Notes: generated by a model from the sequence alone, not told the origin. A stretch of DNA of 64,000 bases from Silene latifolia (GCF_048544455.1 NC_133534.1:223290292-223354291); one strand, 5' to 3'. Shown: positions 23,265-39,604, counted from the first letter of the stretch. Numbers and translations: made by a program.

Positions 23265-25264
23265 TGTAATACTCCGTATTTTATATCACTAATTGAGTCG
23301 AGTTAATTGTTTAGTCGTATTGATATCGTAAGATCGAGTTATTCGTAAACTTGTTGAGACGGGTTTAACTGAACGAAGTCACGTTAGCTAGTCCATTTAC
23401 CAACCACGCTGACCCATGACACTTACCCATTTACCCAAGCACGATTACCCATGACCCATTTACCGTCTAACCTAATTTTTTTAACCTTATTTTACCCTAA
23501 CACTACATAACCCTCATCTCACCCACCTCCCTCACTTCGACGGCACGCTTTTTCAGATTCACGCAAAACGAGAGAGAGAGAGTGAGAGAGGAAGGCGACG
23601 GCGTAGCAAGGAAGGCTTTAGGGTAGTTGTCGACGTCTGTAGGCGACCCTGGTGGTTGTTGTGGTGGCAGAAAAGGTATGCGCGCAACTCTCCCTTCTGT
23701 TTTCGCTATTTCTGTCGGGTTTTGGTTGCTGTTGCGTGTCTTAGGGAGGCGATGCTGGTGGTTGTTGACGGGGTAAGGGAGTCGTGTGGTATGTGTCGAG
23801 TGTGGTGGTGGTTGTTAGGGAAGCTTTAGGCGGTGGTAGTGGCAGAGAGAGGCGGCAGCGACACAGGGTAACAAACGGGTTAAATGCGGGTTTTCAGGCG
23901 GGTTTAGACGGTTAGGTTTGGGGTGGTGCCACCGTGGACTCGGGGGAGGTCGAAACGGCGGCGCCACGGTGTCTGTGTGCGTTGTTTGATGGCGAGCAGA
24001 GTGGTGGTGGTTGGATAGGGTGCTGTTGACGACAGTGGTGGCTGAGGGGTTGTGTAGGTGGCTGTTGTGGTGGCAACCACGGGCGGTGGAGTGAACCAGG
24101 GGGGATTTCGTGGCCTCGGTTCGACTCACCGGTGGGAGTCGAACCCGGTGAGGGCGGCAGTAGGAACCCAGTCGACCGGTGTCCGACGGCGCGGTATCAC
24201 GGTGGAAAGGTGGCGTGTGGGAGTTGGGGATCGGGTTGGAAGTCGTGGGTTGGGCGTGTTGTTTAGTCGGTTTTGATTCGTTTTCTTTATTATTTAAGTT
24301 ATCGTAGTTAGTTAGTTAATTTAACTCCCGAGTTATTTAAAATAATTAGAGACGGGTTTTGAGTCGGGTTTGTTAAAATGGAAAAGCTGCTATATCGGGA
24401 AAGTTTCCATTTAAGGAAACTTTCCATTTTAAGAAGTTTCTATTTTTAGTAACTTTCTATTTTGGGAACGGGAATAGTTTAAGTAATTGTTTATCATTTA
24501 TTTATCTTTCAGAGGGCGAATTTGTTGTGGAATATTACTGAGCACCCGACTATTTGACTGCAGTACTGAGGTAGGGGAATACACTGATTGAGTTCTTACG
24601 ATTATAAAGAGTTGGCATGTTCGGTGATTATATGACATATCTGATTATCTTATTTATCTTGTTGAGCATTATTGTTTCATACGTTTCATACATTGCATTT
24701 GCATCGGAGTTGGAGTTGGAGGAGATGAGATTATTGCGATTAAGGCCCTGGCGGGTTCTGCGCAGACTTGCCCTGGTGTCCTCGGCCATTTAGTGGTATA
24801 TCGACGACGGTCGATTGATATAGTCTGCCGGGGATCGGTATGGCTGGGCGTTCCGGGGATGTGTGTGATGGAGTTGAGAATGGAGGATTATAGCATTGCA
24901 TTCTTTATTTATATCGTATTACCTACTCAACCTCGCGGTTGACCCTGTGTATTCATGTACGCCTGTGATGATCCATTTACTGGGGAGCAGATTGACAGGT
25001 TGTTGAGACATTTGGAGCTGGCAGGGGAGAGAGCATGGATCACCTGACTTAGAGCTAGCCAACTTTTATTTCCGTTTAGCTATCAGACTTTATTTCCAAT
25101 TTTGAGACATGTTCCATTCTAGTTGTAAACATTTATAAACTTTTAATTTAAAGTACTGTTTATCTTTCCCTTTGTTATCTACTGCCTCGGGTTTCCGAGA
25201 TGGTAACACCCTTCTTTATCTGAGGAGTCCTAGTCCAGGCCCTTAAATAAATGGGGGTGTTACA
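23265..25264 (+). repeat. 3' LTR of the Tekay-type element
   Basis: 2,000 bp, same ends as the 5' LTR, followed by TAGAG. Confidence 0.95.
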
Positions 25265-28180
25265 TAGAGCAAGATGTCGGCATAGTCGGGGTGATTTTGT
25301 GATGCATCCGGAGTGTGTTGATGGCCTTTACACCTTCCATATTCATGGTATTCTTAGACCTTTGGCTCCTTCTACTTCGGTTTCTTCTGATGATAGTGTA
25401 GAGCTTGTTCAGTGGTCTATATCTTCGCTGGATCGTTTGTTGTCTTTAGGCCTTCGCACCGTGAAATCTATTCCTCCTAAGTGTCGTCTTGGGTTTGCTC
25501 CGGCTTTGAAAGGGGCCTTGGATGCGGTGTTTGATGCCCCTAGTGATCTCTCCCGCTAGGTTCGTTTGCTTGTTCTACCACTTTGTTTGCTCAGGACTTT
25601 CGCTCCTCGGAGTAATCATGAGTGTCAGACTGCTATTCGGCGTCAACATCAGGAGGAGAGTATCGCCAGGGCTATCCTTGCTTGGGGGGCACCTGGGGAG
25701 GGTTTGCAGTTGTTGCAGGAGTGTTTTGATGAGGGTCCTTCTTCATTTTTTGTGGATGAGGATCTGGATTTAAGTGACCTTAACCTCCACCAATGTCGGC
25801 GGAAGATTTGTTATGGCCACTATACTGCTGCTGTCCGGGTGCTTTCTTCCTCTGGGGTCGCCCCCTACTCTGATGCCACTCTCGTGGCCCTGCGTGAGAA
25901 GCATCCTGTTGCCCCGCCTCCTTCATTGCCTCCTCTGTCTGGGGATCATCATCCTCTGGTCGCTTCTTCGGCTGTGATCTTGGATATGATTAGGAGCTTC
26001 CATCGTGGCACTTCCTGTGGGAGGGATAGTTTTCGTGCCCAGCACCTTATGGATTGTTTGAGTGGCGCTGTTGTGACTATTTCAGATGATTTGATCACTT
26101 CTATTACTAGGGTGGTTAATCTTTTTCTTGAGGGCCGGTGTCCTCTTCCTCTGGGTGAGTACATTGCCAGCGCCCCTCTCATGCCACTCGTTAAACCGGG
26201 TGGTGGGCTTCGTCCTATTGCTGTTGGTACGGTCTGGAGACGGCTTGTCTCTAAGGTTGGTGCTTCTATGGTTGGTCCGTCTTTATCTTCTTATTTTGAT
26301 GGGCTTCAGTTCGGGGTGGGTGTGTCCGGTGGAGGAGAGGCTATCTTGCATGCCTTGAACCGGCTCATTGAGGATCGGGGGGCTCAGGTGGGGCTTTCTA
26401 TGTTGCTGGTTGATTTCCAGAATGCGTTCAACCTTGTTGATCGTTCGACCATGCTTCAGGAGGTCCGCCGTCGTTGCCCGGCTCTATCCCGTTGGGTGGA
26501 GTTTTGTTATTCCAGCCCGGCCCGCCTTTTTTATGGGGAGCACTGCTTGTGATCTTGTCAGGGTGTTCAGCAGGGTGATCCATTGGGCCCTTTGCTTTTC
26601 GCTTTGGTTTTGCATCCGTTAGTTTGCAAGATCCGGGACACTTTTGACCTCACTTTGCAGGCATGGTACTTAGATGATGGCACCATCGTGGGTGATACTT
26701 TGGAGGTGGGGAAGGTCTTGGATTTGATTATGGTGGATGGCCCTCTTTTTGGATTGCATCTTAATGTCTCCAAGACGGAGGTCTTTTGGCCTGTTGAGGA
26801 TCCTCGGAGTCGGCTTCCTGGGGTTTTCCCCCCTTCTATTTCTCGGCCATCGCGTGGTGTTACTGTTTTGGGTGGACTGTCAAAGTGCTTGTTACGATTT
26901 TAGCGGTGAGATTGTGGCGGAGAGTAACCAAGACCATTGAGCTAATGGATTTGGTTGCGAGGATTGAGGACCCGCAATGTGAGTTGCTTCTTCTTCGAGC
27001 TTATCTTGGTATTTCCAAGCTTTACTTCTCACTTCGTACTTGCTCCCCTAGTGTTTTGGGTCTGTCCATCTTTCTTTTGATGCCGCTCTGCGTTCTAGCT
27101 TGGAACATATTGTCACCGCGTCAGGGCCGGGTTTTGGGGATTGGCAATGGCGCCTTGCTACTTTCCCTTTTCAACTTGGTGGTCTTGGTGTCTATGCGGC
27201 GGGAGATGTTTTATTTTATGCTTTTATTGCGTCCCGCTTGCATCTTTGGTTTGCGAGTGCTAAGCTCCTCGCCCCTTCGGTATTGTAGCCTGGCCCCGCT
27301 TTTGATGATGCCGCGTAGGTGTTTCTCGTGACTACGGGATCGGTGTTTTAGGTAACCCTAGTGAAATTGCCGCCCCAAACTTATGAAGAAATTGGCGACA
27401 TTTATTTCGCGATTTCATCGCGCCTCAGTCTGTTTTCTCTTTGACGCCACGCCGATTGCTTTATGGCGTCTCGGCAGGGTTCTCACTCCTCCGATTGGTT
27501 GCATGCGGTTCTATCTCGGGGTTGAGTCGGACTATGAACGGGAGGACTTCTTGTTGTGTCTTTGGGATATTGTGGGTGTTCCGTTATTCACGGTATCTAG
27601 GCCCTGTCCGGCTTGCTCTCGGGTTTTTATTGAGGATGTTTTTAGGGACCACGCTGTTTTCTTGACCGGCATGTTTGTGGGCGTTAAACATCGGCATAAC
27701 CTTGTCAGGGACACTCTTTTCGACATCCGCTATAGATCCGTATTACTGCACGGGGAAAGGAGGTTGATATCGGTTTGGTTGATGGACATGGTGGCTCTCT
27801 TCGTCCTGCGGATTTATTGCTTTATTCTTGGGACAGGGGGCGTGATGTGTGCGTTGACTTGACAGGTTCTTCTCCTTTGACTCAGATTGGGATGGCGGAT
27901 TTTGTGCCTGGCCGGGTTGTCGGCGTCTTTGCTCGGCGAAAGTGTGCTAAGTATGGGGATTTGTGCGCGGTAGCGGGTTATGATTTCCTACCTTTCTCTT
28001 TCTCTTCACTTGGGGAGCTGGGTTCGGATGTTGTTGCCTTGCTCAGCGGATCCGAAATTCTCGGTATCTCGGGATGCGGGGGCTCGGGTGGCCGCTTACA
28101 TTTTTACTAGACTTAGCTTTGTTATTGCTAAGGGTGTGGGAGCCCAGATTGTATCTCGGCTCCCCACCAATTTCATGTAA
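25265..28180 (+). pseudogene. RT-unit protein: reverse transcriptase, zinc knuckle and nuclease-like C-terminus
   Basis: Continuation of the zinc finger protein after the gypsy element. RT motifs: SFHRGTSCGRDSFRAQH, PLVKPGGGLRPIAVGTVWRR, LLVDFQNAFNLVDR, GVQQGDPLGPLLF and the catalytic AWYLDDGTIVGD. Further on, CPACSRVF...DHAV and KHRHNLVRD look like a CCHC knuckle region (last Cys lost). LRPADLLLYSWDRGRDVCVDL looks like the restriction-like endonuclease of R2-type LINEs. The end is QIVSRLPTNFM. In-frame stops lie at 25557 and 26550, and further frameshifts lie downstream. Total length without the insertion is about 1,050 residues. No APE endonuclease is present. The nuclease assignment is inference. 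Confidence 0.72.
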
Positions 28181-28216
28181 ACTTTTATTTTTATTTTAAT
28201 GAAAGCTGCGCGCATC

Positions 28217-28243
28217 TTATAATAATAATAAAAAATAAAATAA

Positions 28244-28317
<74 letters not shown>

Positions 28318-28353
28318 ACAACAACAACAACAACAACAACAACAATAATAATA
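28217..28353. repeat. (TAA)n/(CAA)n microsatellite at the 3' end of the RT unit
   Basis: It begins about 35 bases after the stop codon of the RT gene, so the gene has a very short 3' untranslated region ending in a simple-repeat tail, as in several LINE families. Confidence 0.93.
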
Positions 28354-28395
28354 GTTAAGTTAAGTTAAATAAAATAAAATAAAATAAAATAAAGT

Positions 28396-28590
28396 TAAGT
28401 TCGGCTCTTATAAGTTCAGTTCAGAAAAGTTCAGATCTTATAAGTTCAGTTCAATTCAGATCCTATAAGTTCGATTCGATTCGAGATCCTATAAGTTCGG
28501 ATCGATTCAGATCCTATAAGTTGATTCGAGATCCTATAAGTTCGGATTCGATTCGGATCCTATAAGTTGATTCGATTCGAGATCGATTCG
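28396..28590 (+). repeat. Right subterminal repeat array
   Basis: About seven variants of AGATCCTATAAGTTC, with GATTCGATTCG spacers towards the end. The orientation is the same as in the left array, although the terminal repeats are inverted. Confidence 0.85.
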
Positions 28591-28594
28591 TTTC

Positions 28595-28613
28595 AGTCCA
28601 AAAGAACAGGGCC
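28595..28613 (-). repeat. Right terminal inverted repeat
   Basis: AGTCCAAAAGAACAGGGCC, the inverse of the left end with one mismatch, followed by TAC. Confidence 0.85.
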
Positions 28614-30012
28614 TACTTGCGAAGTATCTCACTCCGAAGTACCGAAAGGATCTTCCTATTCCCGAGTTTAAATACAAAGTTACTCAACCTTCCTATGTTT
28701 GGAAAGGAGTTTGTCGTGCTGTTGCTTCATGTGCGCCTGCTTTGGAATGGAAGATTGGTAATGATGCTTCATTTGACCTTTTCTCTTGTCCTTGGGTGCA
28801 AGGGAAAACACCAGTTTGGAAGCAGCCTCACCCTCCTTTACTTTCGACTATCTCTGATTTGGTACTTGATAATGGTTCCTGGAACCCAAGGGTTATTTTT
28901 AATCTTTTTACGCCGTCTACTGCTAAAGATATTCTTGCTATGGAACCACCTGTTCTTGCTTCGGATGACTTTCTTTACTGGAAATATACTGAAGACGGAA
29001 GCTATTCTGTCCGATCGGGGTATGAGTATCTCTCCTCTAAAGTTTCATTTCCTGTACCATTGCTCCGACCTTTTCCTTGGAAGATTATATGGCGATTTCC
29101 TTTTTCAAATAAATTTGCACTCTTTATTTGGAGGCTTATGCATAATATCCTTCCAACTATGACGACCCTTGCTCACCGTGGTTTCCAACTTGATACTACT
29201 TGCGCTCTTTGTCGAAGTTCCCCTGAAAATCTGGACCATTTGTTCCGCTCATGCGATGTGATCCAACATGTATGGCGCGGCTCAATGCTTCGTATACAAT
29301 CGCTTGCCAATCTTGATGTCTCTTTCATCCGATGGCTAGCTGACCATATTTCGTACCTTCATCGGATTTCATTATCTGGATCTTCATCCCTTCTTTATTT
29401 CTTTTGTGTCTTGCGATCGATCTGGCTCACTCGTAACTCGATTGTATTTGAGCATAGCAATGTTGATCCTGCACGGATTCTTCACTTCGCTAGCACTTTG
29501 CACGGACTGCATTTAAGCCTACCTACTTTACGGAACGATAATTCTTCGCTCACAGCGAAGCCTTCAACAGAAGGTAAGCAATACGCGCTACCCTTTTCTT
29601 CTCTTTCTTACTACCTCTGCATTTGCAGGAAGCCTTTCAACAATTGCTATACAGCTTCTTCCTTTGACATGAGCTCCGTATGTACTGAGCGATTCTATGT
29701 CCGCGAAACTTTTGTTTTTGCCGCTTACTCACAGGCTCTACTACAGCTTATGCTACAGCCACGATTCGACGTCTTTGCATCAATCACCTTCTGGGTAACC
29801 TCAAGAAAACTATCTTTAGTTCTGGCCTCTCAAGCGCCAGTACCAATTGTCGCGCGAAATTCATTGTGTGAAATTCGCCGTCTACTTCGTTTACATCGTC
29901 ATTGGTCAGTCAGCCTTGCGACTGGCTAATTTCCTAGGTTTTTTCTTTTGGTCCTGTAACGATACTTCTTCTTATTTATTACATCGGTTTACTATTGTCG
30001 AAAAAAAAAAAA
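28614..30012 (+). pseudogene. LINE ORF2 C-terminal part, 3' end and A-tail (outer LINE)
   Basis: Resumes the outer LINE frame with LLAKYLTPKY. Then LEWKIGNDASFDLFSCPWVQG, YSVRSGYEYLS and the zf-RVT region (FIWRLMHNILPT, CALCRSSPENLDHLFRSC, WLTRNSIVFEH) follow, standard for plant L1 elements. The open frame runs to 29929 but the last 100 residues look decayed. The element ends in an A-run at 30001-30012. Confidence 0.87.
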
Positions 30013-30047
30013 CAAAATTGACAAAACTGTAATATCAAATACACAAA

Positions 30048-30222
30048 TTCTCATTTGTGACTGCAATATCCGTCACAAACTTGTGACGGGTACCGTTTCC
30101 CCTCACAAAATGCCCATTGAGAGGTGAGTGGCAAGCACATGGGGGGTGCCCCACCTTGTCCCCTCTCCCTTTTTGTGAGAGGTCACAAGCTTGTGACGGG
30201 ATTAGCCCATCACAAGCAAGAC
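30048..30222. mobile_element. MITE-like element with imperfect inverted ends
   Basis: The ends contain CTCATTTGTGAC...CCGTCACAAACTTGTGACGGG and, inverted, GTCACAAGCTTGTGACGGGATTAGCCC. About 40 bp at each end are roughly 70% complementary. There is no coding capacity and I could not define a target duplication, so the superfamily is open. Confidence 0.5.
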
Positions 30223-30440
30223 TAGCTGTATCAAATAAATGAAAATGAAAACCTAACACAAGATAAGCATAATTATTTGGTATTTCAATATCAACTTCAG
30301 TTAACAAAAGGAAAATAAGATGGCGACACTGGGTGTTATTCAAATTGAGCGACACCCGGGGTATTATGGTAATTTACCTATGTAATTTGGTTTTCCTCCA
30401 TTAAAATTTAAATTTTAAATTAATTAGCCCTAAAGGGTAA
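30223..30440. other. Short AT-rich spacer
   Basis: I see no gene here. It ends in GGTAA directly before the Retand LTR, the candidate left half of that element's 5-bp duplication. Confidence 0.4.
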
Positions 30441-31241
30441 TGTTTTGTCCATATTTTGCGCAGGACTGGAAATATGACCAGGGTAGAATAGTATGGGGGT
30501 TTACTAGTATTATCCTATTTCGATTCATCATAATAGTACCTAGGCAGGATTGATTATAATAAAAGTAGTGAAAATAAGGTAAATAATATGACAAAGGAAT
30601 TTGTACGTGGAAAACCCTTGAATGGGAAAAAACCACGGGCACCAAGCCAGAAGAGGATTTCACTATGATTTAAGAGGATAATAATATAACGAGCACAAAG
30701 TTAGTATATTTTCTAAGTATTATAATAGTCTTGCTTGCAATGTGATAAGTTGTTTTGTGTATGTTAGAGTATGCCTTGTCTTGCCAAATGATCTTCAAAT
30801 GCTCCTTATATAGTCAAGCTGAATGGCTGCCAAATCTTTGTACTTAATGCTGAATATTCCTCCTTAATTGTTGTCTTGGTTGCTGTCTTTATTGCGCATT
30901 AATGCCTATTAATGCTTCTTCTTTATGACCAAATCTTCCTCTTTAATGACCATATTTATGTTGTAGAAATTTTATATATAATTATCCATGACTTGGTCAA
31001 ATGTTGACCTTACACTTGACCGTTGTCCTCTCCGGCCTCGTGCCTGTCTTCTTGTACCCTGATGGCTTGACGCCCTGACACCCTGATTGTCAGGCTAGGG
31101 TTGAACTTGATCCTGAAGATGATGCGGGAGTCCAGGCTCATCGACTGGTGCCAAACTTCGACTACCCTGACGGATCTGCCCTGATCGTCAGGCCAGGGTA
31201 GAATTCTATCCTGTTAGTAGTGCGAAATTTTAGGCCCAACA
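30441..31241 (-). repeat. 3' LTR of the minus-strand Retand-type element
   Basis: 801 bp, plus-strand reading TGTTTTGTCCATATTTTGCG to TTAGGCCCAACA. The minus-strand ends are TGTTGGGCC...GACAAAACA. It is followed by a purine-rich tract on the minus strand (AAGGAGATAAAGGGGCAAT, 31242-31260). Confidence 0.87.
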
Positions 31242-31260
31242 ATTGCCCCTTTATCTCCTT
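31242..31260 (-). promoter_or_regulatory. Polypurine tract of the minus-strand Retand-type element
   Basis: The minus strand reads AAGGAGATAAAGGGGCAAT immediately before the 3' LTR. Confidence 0.75.
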
Positions 31261-31528
31261 ATTATTGCTGGGTCAGGCCAGAAATAAGGAGATAACCTTC
31301 TCTTTTCATCTTTGGATAACTTCTTCAGGACGATTCAGCGTGCTTTATCATTAAGAAAACAGCTAGTTGTAGTAAATCCCAATCATTACCGTCTATAAAT
31401 AATTTCTTCACTTCATGTTTTATTATCCACCAAAACTTGACCAATTCCTCTAAAATTCTCCCAATCTTTCTTCCATATTTATCTTCGACCTTCGTCTATT
31501 TTTCCAGAATTTACCAGAAAATCTAACT

Positions 31529-32400
31529 ATGGTTGTAAAAAGAAAATCAACCAGGGTTGCTGTTGCTCCTGGCACACCTTTGGTCCCGAACCCTGAAAAT
31601 ATTTCTGAAAATAAGACTGAATCTTATGGAAATCAAGCCATCACTTTTGGAGATGTATCCCCTACTCTAGCTGTTGATAAGTTCACCATCTCTTACAAAA
31701 ATTTGAGTTTAAGCCGATAAAGGCTCCCGACGAACAACACTTCTTTCCCCAATCGTCTCAAACCTGAGTTTGAGAAAATTTTGAAGGATAACGGGATCAT
31801 TACTGCTGATCCTGACATATGGATTCCTGAAATTTCTCCCATCTGGGCGGATTGGCTATATGTATCAGGGCCAACTTGGTTGGGCCTGACTTGATGTATC
31901 TCAGCTATGATGCATGCGTTGGTGGTAAGTACCCTGCAACTTTTGTTTGTCATGCACATATTCTGTTAGTTCAAAGGAAAGCAGGAAATATTTAACAGGA
32001 TATACATTCTCTTGCAGTGGATGATTTGGTGAGCGCTATTTTTTATCCTTCTGAGAGGGTAACTGATTTCTTGGCTATTCCTTCTGCGGAGAGGTCATGG
32101 CCATTCTGCTCCAGGGTAGAGCGCTTTCTTCGTTGTTTGCAGGCTGGAGGCTTCTCAAGGTTCCTAAGCATGTTAAGGCTGCTTGGGTTTCAACATCTGG
32201 CAGTAAGGTTTTATTTTCTTAGAATTGTCAATTTTGGCATAGTGGACTTGAATGCTAGGCTTGCCAAAGTTAAGGAGGAGGGTTCACATGCGGTGGGTAT
32301 GTCTCTAGTACTGGAGCTGATCTTGATAAGCTAATTGATCTGACTGATGCCCCTGCCATTCCTACTCAATATATTCAGCATGTTACCCTGTACGTATGAT
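31529..32400 (+). pseudogene. Antisense ORF of the minus-strand Retand-type element
   Basis: Runs opposite to gag-pol near the 3' LTR. The ATG at 31529 opens a basic start (MVVKRKSTRVAVAPG). After one stop, RLKPEFEKILKDNG and DIWIPEISPIWADW match the same region of the second element (60,000-60,229). The segment between IWADW and LMYLSYDACVGG is deleted relative to that copy. The donor GTAAGT (31925) and acceptor TTGCAG (to 32017) of a 93-bp intron are kept, and exon 2 (FLAIPSAERSWPFCSRVERFLRCL) and a third piece (NARLAKVKEE) follow. Antisense ORFs with a gypsy-transposon domain (Pfam PF04195-like) are known in Tat-lineage elements. Confidence 0.7.
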
Positions 32401-33913
32401 TCAATCATGTAGCCTACGTACAGTTGACCTGGCTTGTCTTTGCCCCACCATATGAATCAGTAATGTTTGCTTTTTGATTAAGTGTATTCGTGGAGTGTAT
32501 GAGTCAATGTTCATTGCTCCGACAAGGCAGGGTAAGACAAGGATTATATTGGAAAAGTATCCTGAGCCGAAAGAGGCTAATATGTTTCGTGAGAAAGAAG
32601 AATTATGATGCTCGTTCAGGCGAGGAATAATTTCTGATCGGCGTTAGTATTTAGCCTTGACAAGAGGGATGTCATTCGCAGAAACGTCAAGCAATGGTAT
32701 TTTGTCCAACCAAGGAGAATGTCCTTGGTAGAATCATTAATCATTTTGTACGTTTGCCCAGGGGGAATGTCCTTGTAAACACAATTTCATATTTCGTTGG
32801 TCCTAGTCAGGGAGGTTATCCCTGATAGGATGGATATACATTTTGCTACCTTTGCCCTAGAGGGTAATGGTTTTATTAATGATATAAATTTCGTCTTTTA
32901 GGCTTGCTTTGTTCAATCCTGTCATTCTTTAAACCTGTTAACCTGTTTTCTTCAAACCTATTAACGTGTTTTCTTTAAACCTGTCTTGTGGTTAAGCCAT
33001 CGTAAGTAATTCAACCATGTATGGTTTTTGCCATAGTGGTTGAAGGGGTGGGAAAACCGGCCTGACAGGAGGGCTTATGTCCCATGCCTGACTGGAGGGC
33101 TTGGTACTCGGCCTGACAGGAGGGATTTTTAGACTGATGGTCGGGATAGCACACCCTTGCACCGTCTTGCTGCGTCCAGCCGGTTGTAAATATGTGCAGT
33201 AAACCTAGTCAGGTCAGGCAAATATTTCATGCCTGATTGGTCCTGAAATTTACTGTATCTGGTGATGGTTACCAACTCGTTAGGCACAGTTAAATGCAAG
33301 ATTTTGTTTTAAAAACTAATGTATAGTAGAGTAGCCCTCAATCCTGAATATTTATGCATTAAAAATTTATCATGTATAATTGTTCGGGATTAAAAAATAA
33401 GAGAAATTGGGTTAGTTGCATATATATAGACATAGATTGCACATAGGACATGTGAATCACGTAATTTTTCAGATAACACATCAAGTTAAAACACTGATAA
33501 CAAAGATATAGTTTTTACCTGATTCAGGACTGATATAGATTCTTATACATGAAATAATTTCAAATGTGTTTCATTCCAAGATCTTGGGATCATTTCTCCT
33601 TCTAATGTTTAGAGCATGTAAGATTCTTCAATCTGTTGGGGTCAGGCTGATATTCGCTTCAAAGATATTCAAACCATATCTACATGGATTTTAGCAGGGA
33701 TGACTTCTTCACAACACTAAACCAATGAATAAGGAGTTTGTCCAGACTGGCAATTTTTTTGTTTTCTTTTTTACGACCACCTTTTCATTTAATTTCAGCT
33801 TGACCATTTGCTTTAGGGTAGCCATGCCCCGGTCCACAAATGGCTAGGGTGTAAATATTGGATGCAATAACTTAGTTTGTTGATGAATAGTTGGAGCATG
33901 CTTATGACATGCT
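32401..33913 (-). other. 3' noncoding region of the minus-strand Retand-type element
   Basis: No open frame. The stretch 33050-33310 matches 57700-57960 of the other element in inverse orientation, so it is a conserved noncoding part of the family. Confidence 0.6.
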
Positions 33914-35092
33914 TCACATTTCGTGTTGTAGTCCAAGCAGTAAGCCATCAGGGTTGGCCAATAGTTGCCAGTCCTCAGAACTTTGCTTTGTTTCATATGG
34001 TACGAGACATTTCACGTATGATTTAGCTTGAAATCTTCTAAACAAAGTGTCATTGATAACAAAATAGGTAGAAGCTCTAATGCTTAGCCTTGCGTCTGCC
34101 CTGAGGTAGTATACCTTGCAGGAACCAATCATAATAAGGCTTAGTTTATGAATCATTGTTAATGTTGACAGGGTTCACCTATTCAGGCTTGCTGATGGTA
34201 GGTTCAAGTAAATGCACAATAGGTACTTTGTTTAAAAATTGCAGGGGTGAAGTTTAAATCAAGGCCGGCCAAAGCATCAGCCTAGATATTCAGGTCTCTT
34301 GGTATTTGCTCAATATCAAATAAAATGAATTTATCGCAAAGTATTTTGGCATATTCCAAATATAAAATCATTTTTTCATTCTTTGCTGTATAAATTCCTT
34401 TTATTTGATTTGTAATTAAAAGTCAATCAGTTTTTACCTTTAGGTTTTGAACACCGAGGTCAAGACATACCTTGAGTCCTGCTATGAGGGCTTCATACTC
34501 AGCCTCATCGTTGGTGGCTTTGAATTCACAGCTTACAGCCTGAGCTATCGTGTCTCCCTATGGCAATTTAAGCACTAATCCTAACCCTGTTCCCCTGGCA
34601 TTGGATGTCCCATCTATGAACAAGGTCCATTCTTGGTCTGAGGTCTTATCTTCTAATTGGTTAACTTCTTTGGCCAGGTCTAACTTTAGGTTAGGGCTGA
34701 AATCAGCCACAAAGTTTGCTAAGGCCTGTGATTTGATCGTTGTCCTGGGTTCAAAGGTGATATAATACGTACTAAGCTGGACTGACCACTTGGCCACCGT
34801 GCCTGACAGTTCAGGCTTTCGCAGGACAACTTTTATGGGTAGGTTAGTCTTAACTAATATAGGGTGAGACTCAAAATAAGGGTGCAACTTGGTTTACGAT
34901 ATAATTAAAGCTAAAACATATTTTTCAAGTAAATCATGCCTCATTTCAGCATCTAGTAGACTTTTACTTACATCGTAGACATGATGTTGCTGACCTTCCT
35001 GTACTTTAGTTAAGCACTGACAATAGTGTCAACAAGAGAGAGAGATAAACCGGCAGGGGTTTTCCTTTGCCTGGCTTGGCCAGTAAAAATGG
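33914..35092 (-). pseudogene. Retand-type pol remnant: RNase H, aRNase H start, integrase start
   Basis: Minus-strand reading. 34890-35092 gives GKPLPVYLS and KSLLDAEMRHDLLEKYVLALI (the first RNase H). 34558-34887 gives HPYFESHPILVKTNLPIK and WTLFIDGTSNARG (start of the second, archaeal-type RNase H). 33914-34156 gives IRASTYFVINDTLFRR (start of the integrase module). The same words occur in the plus-strand element at 55,300-56,360. RT and everything upstream are missing. Confidence 0.8.

Positions 35093-39604
<4,512 letters not shown>

Larger units (their letters stand above)
16023..25264 (+). mobile_element. Ty3/gypsy chromovirus (Tekay-type), full length with both LTRs
   Basis: 9,242 bp bounded by LTRs of 1,969 and 2,000 bp and flanked by the perfect 5-bp duplication TAGAG (16018-16022, 25265-25269). 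It has a tRNA-iMet primer-binding site, gag, PR-RT-RNase H-integrase with a chromodomain-like C-terminus, and a polypurine tract. It interrupts the RT gene of the surrounding TIR transposon. The LTRs look alike over long stretches, so insertion seems recent, yet gag and pol carry many frameshifts. Confidence 0.96.

Noticed and set aside
30048..30222. Small-RNA precursor (miRNA hairpin)
   Set aside because: Imperfect inverted ends with a long loop fit a MITE better; no evidence for a processed stem.
31021..31200. Riboswitch-like or tRNA-like structure in the CCTGAC-rich LTR
   Set aside because: The short inverted words are a family-wide bias; no tRNA arms or conserved motif were seen.
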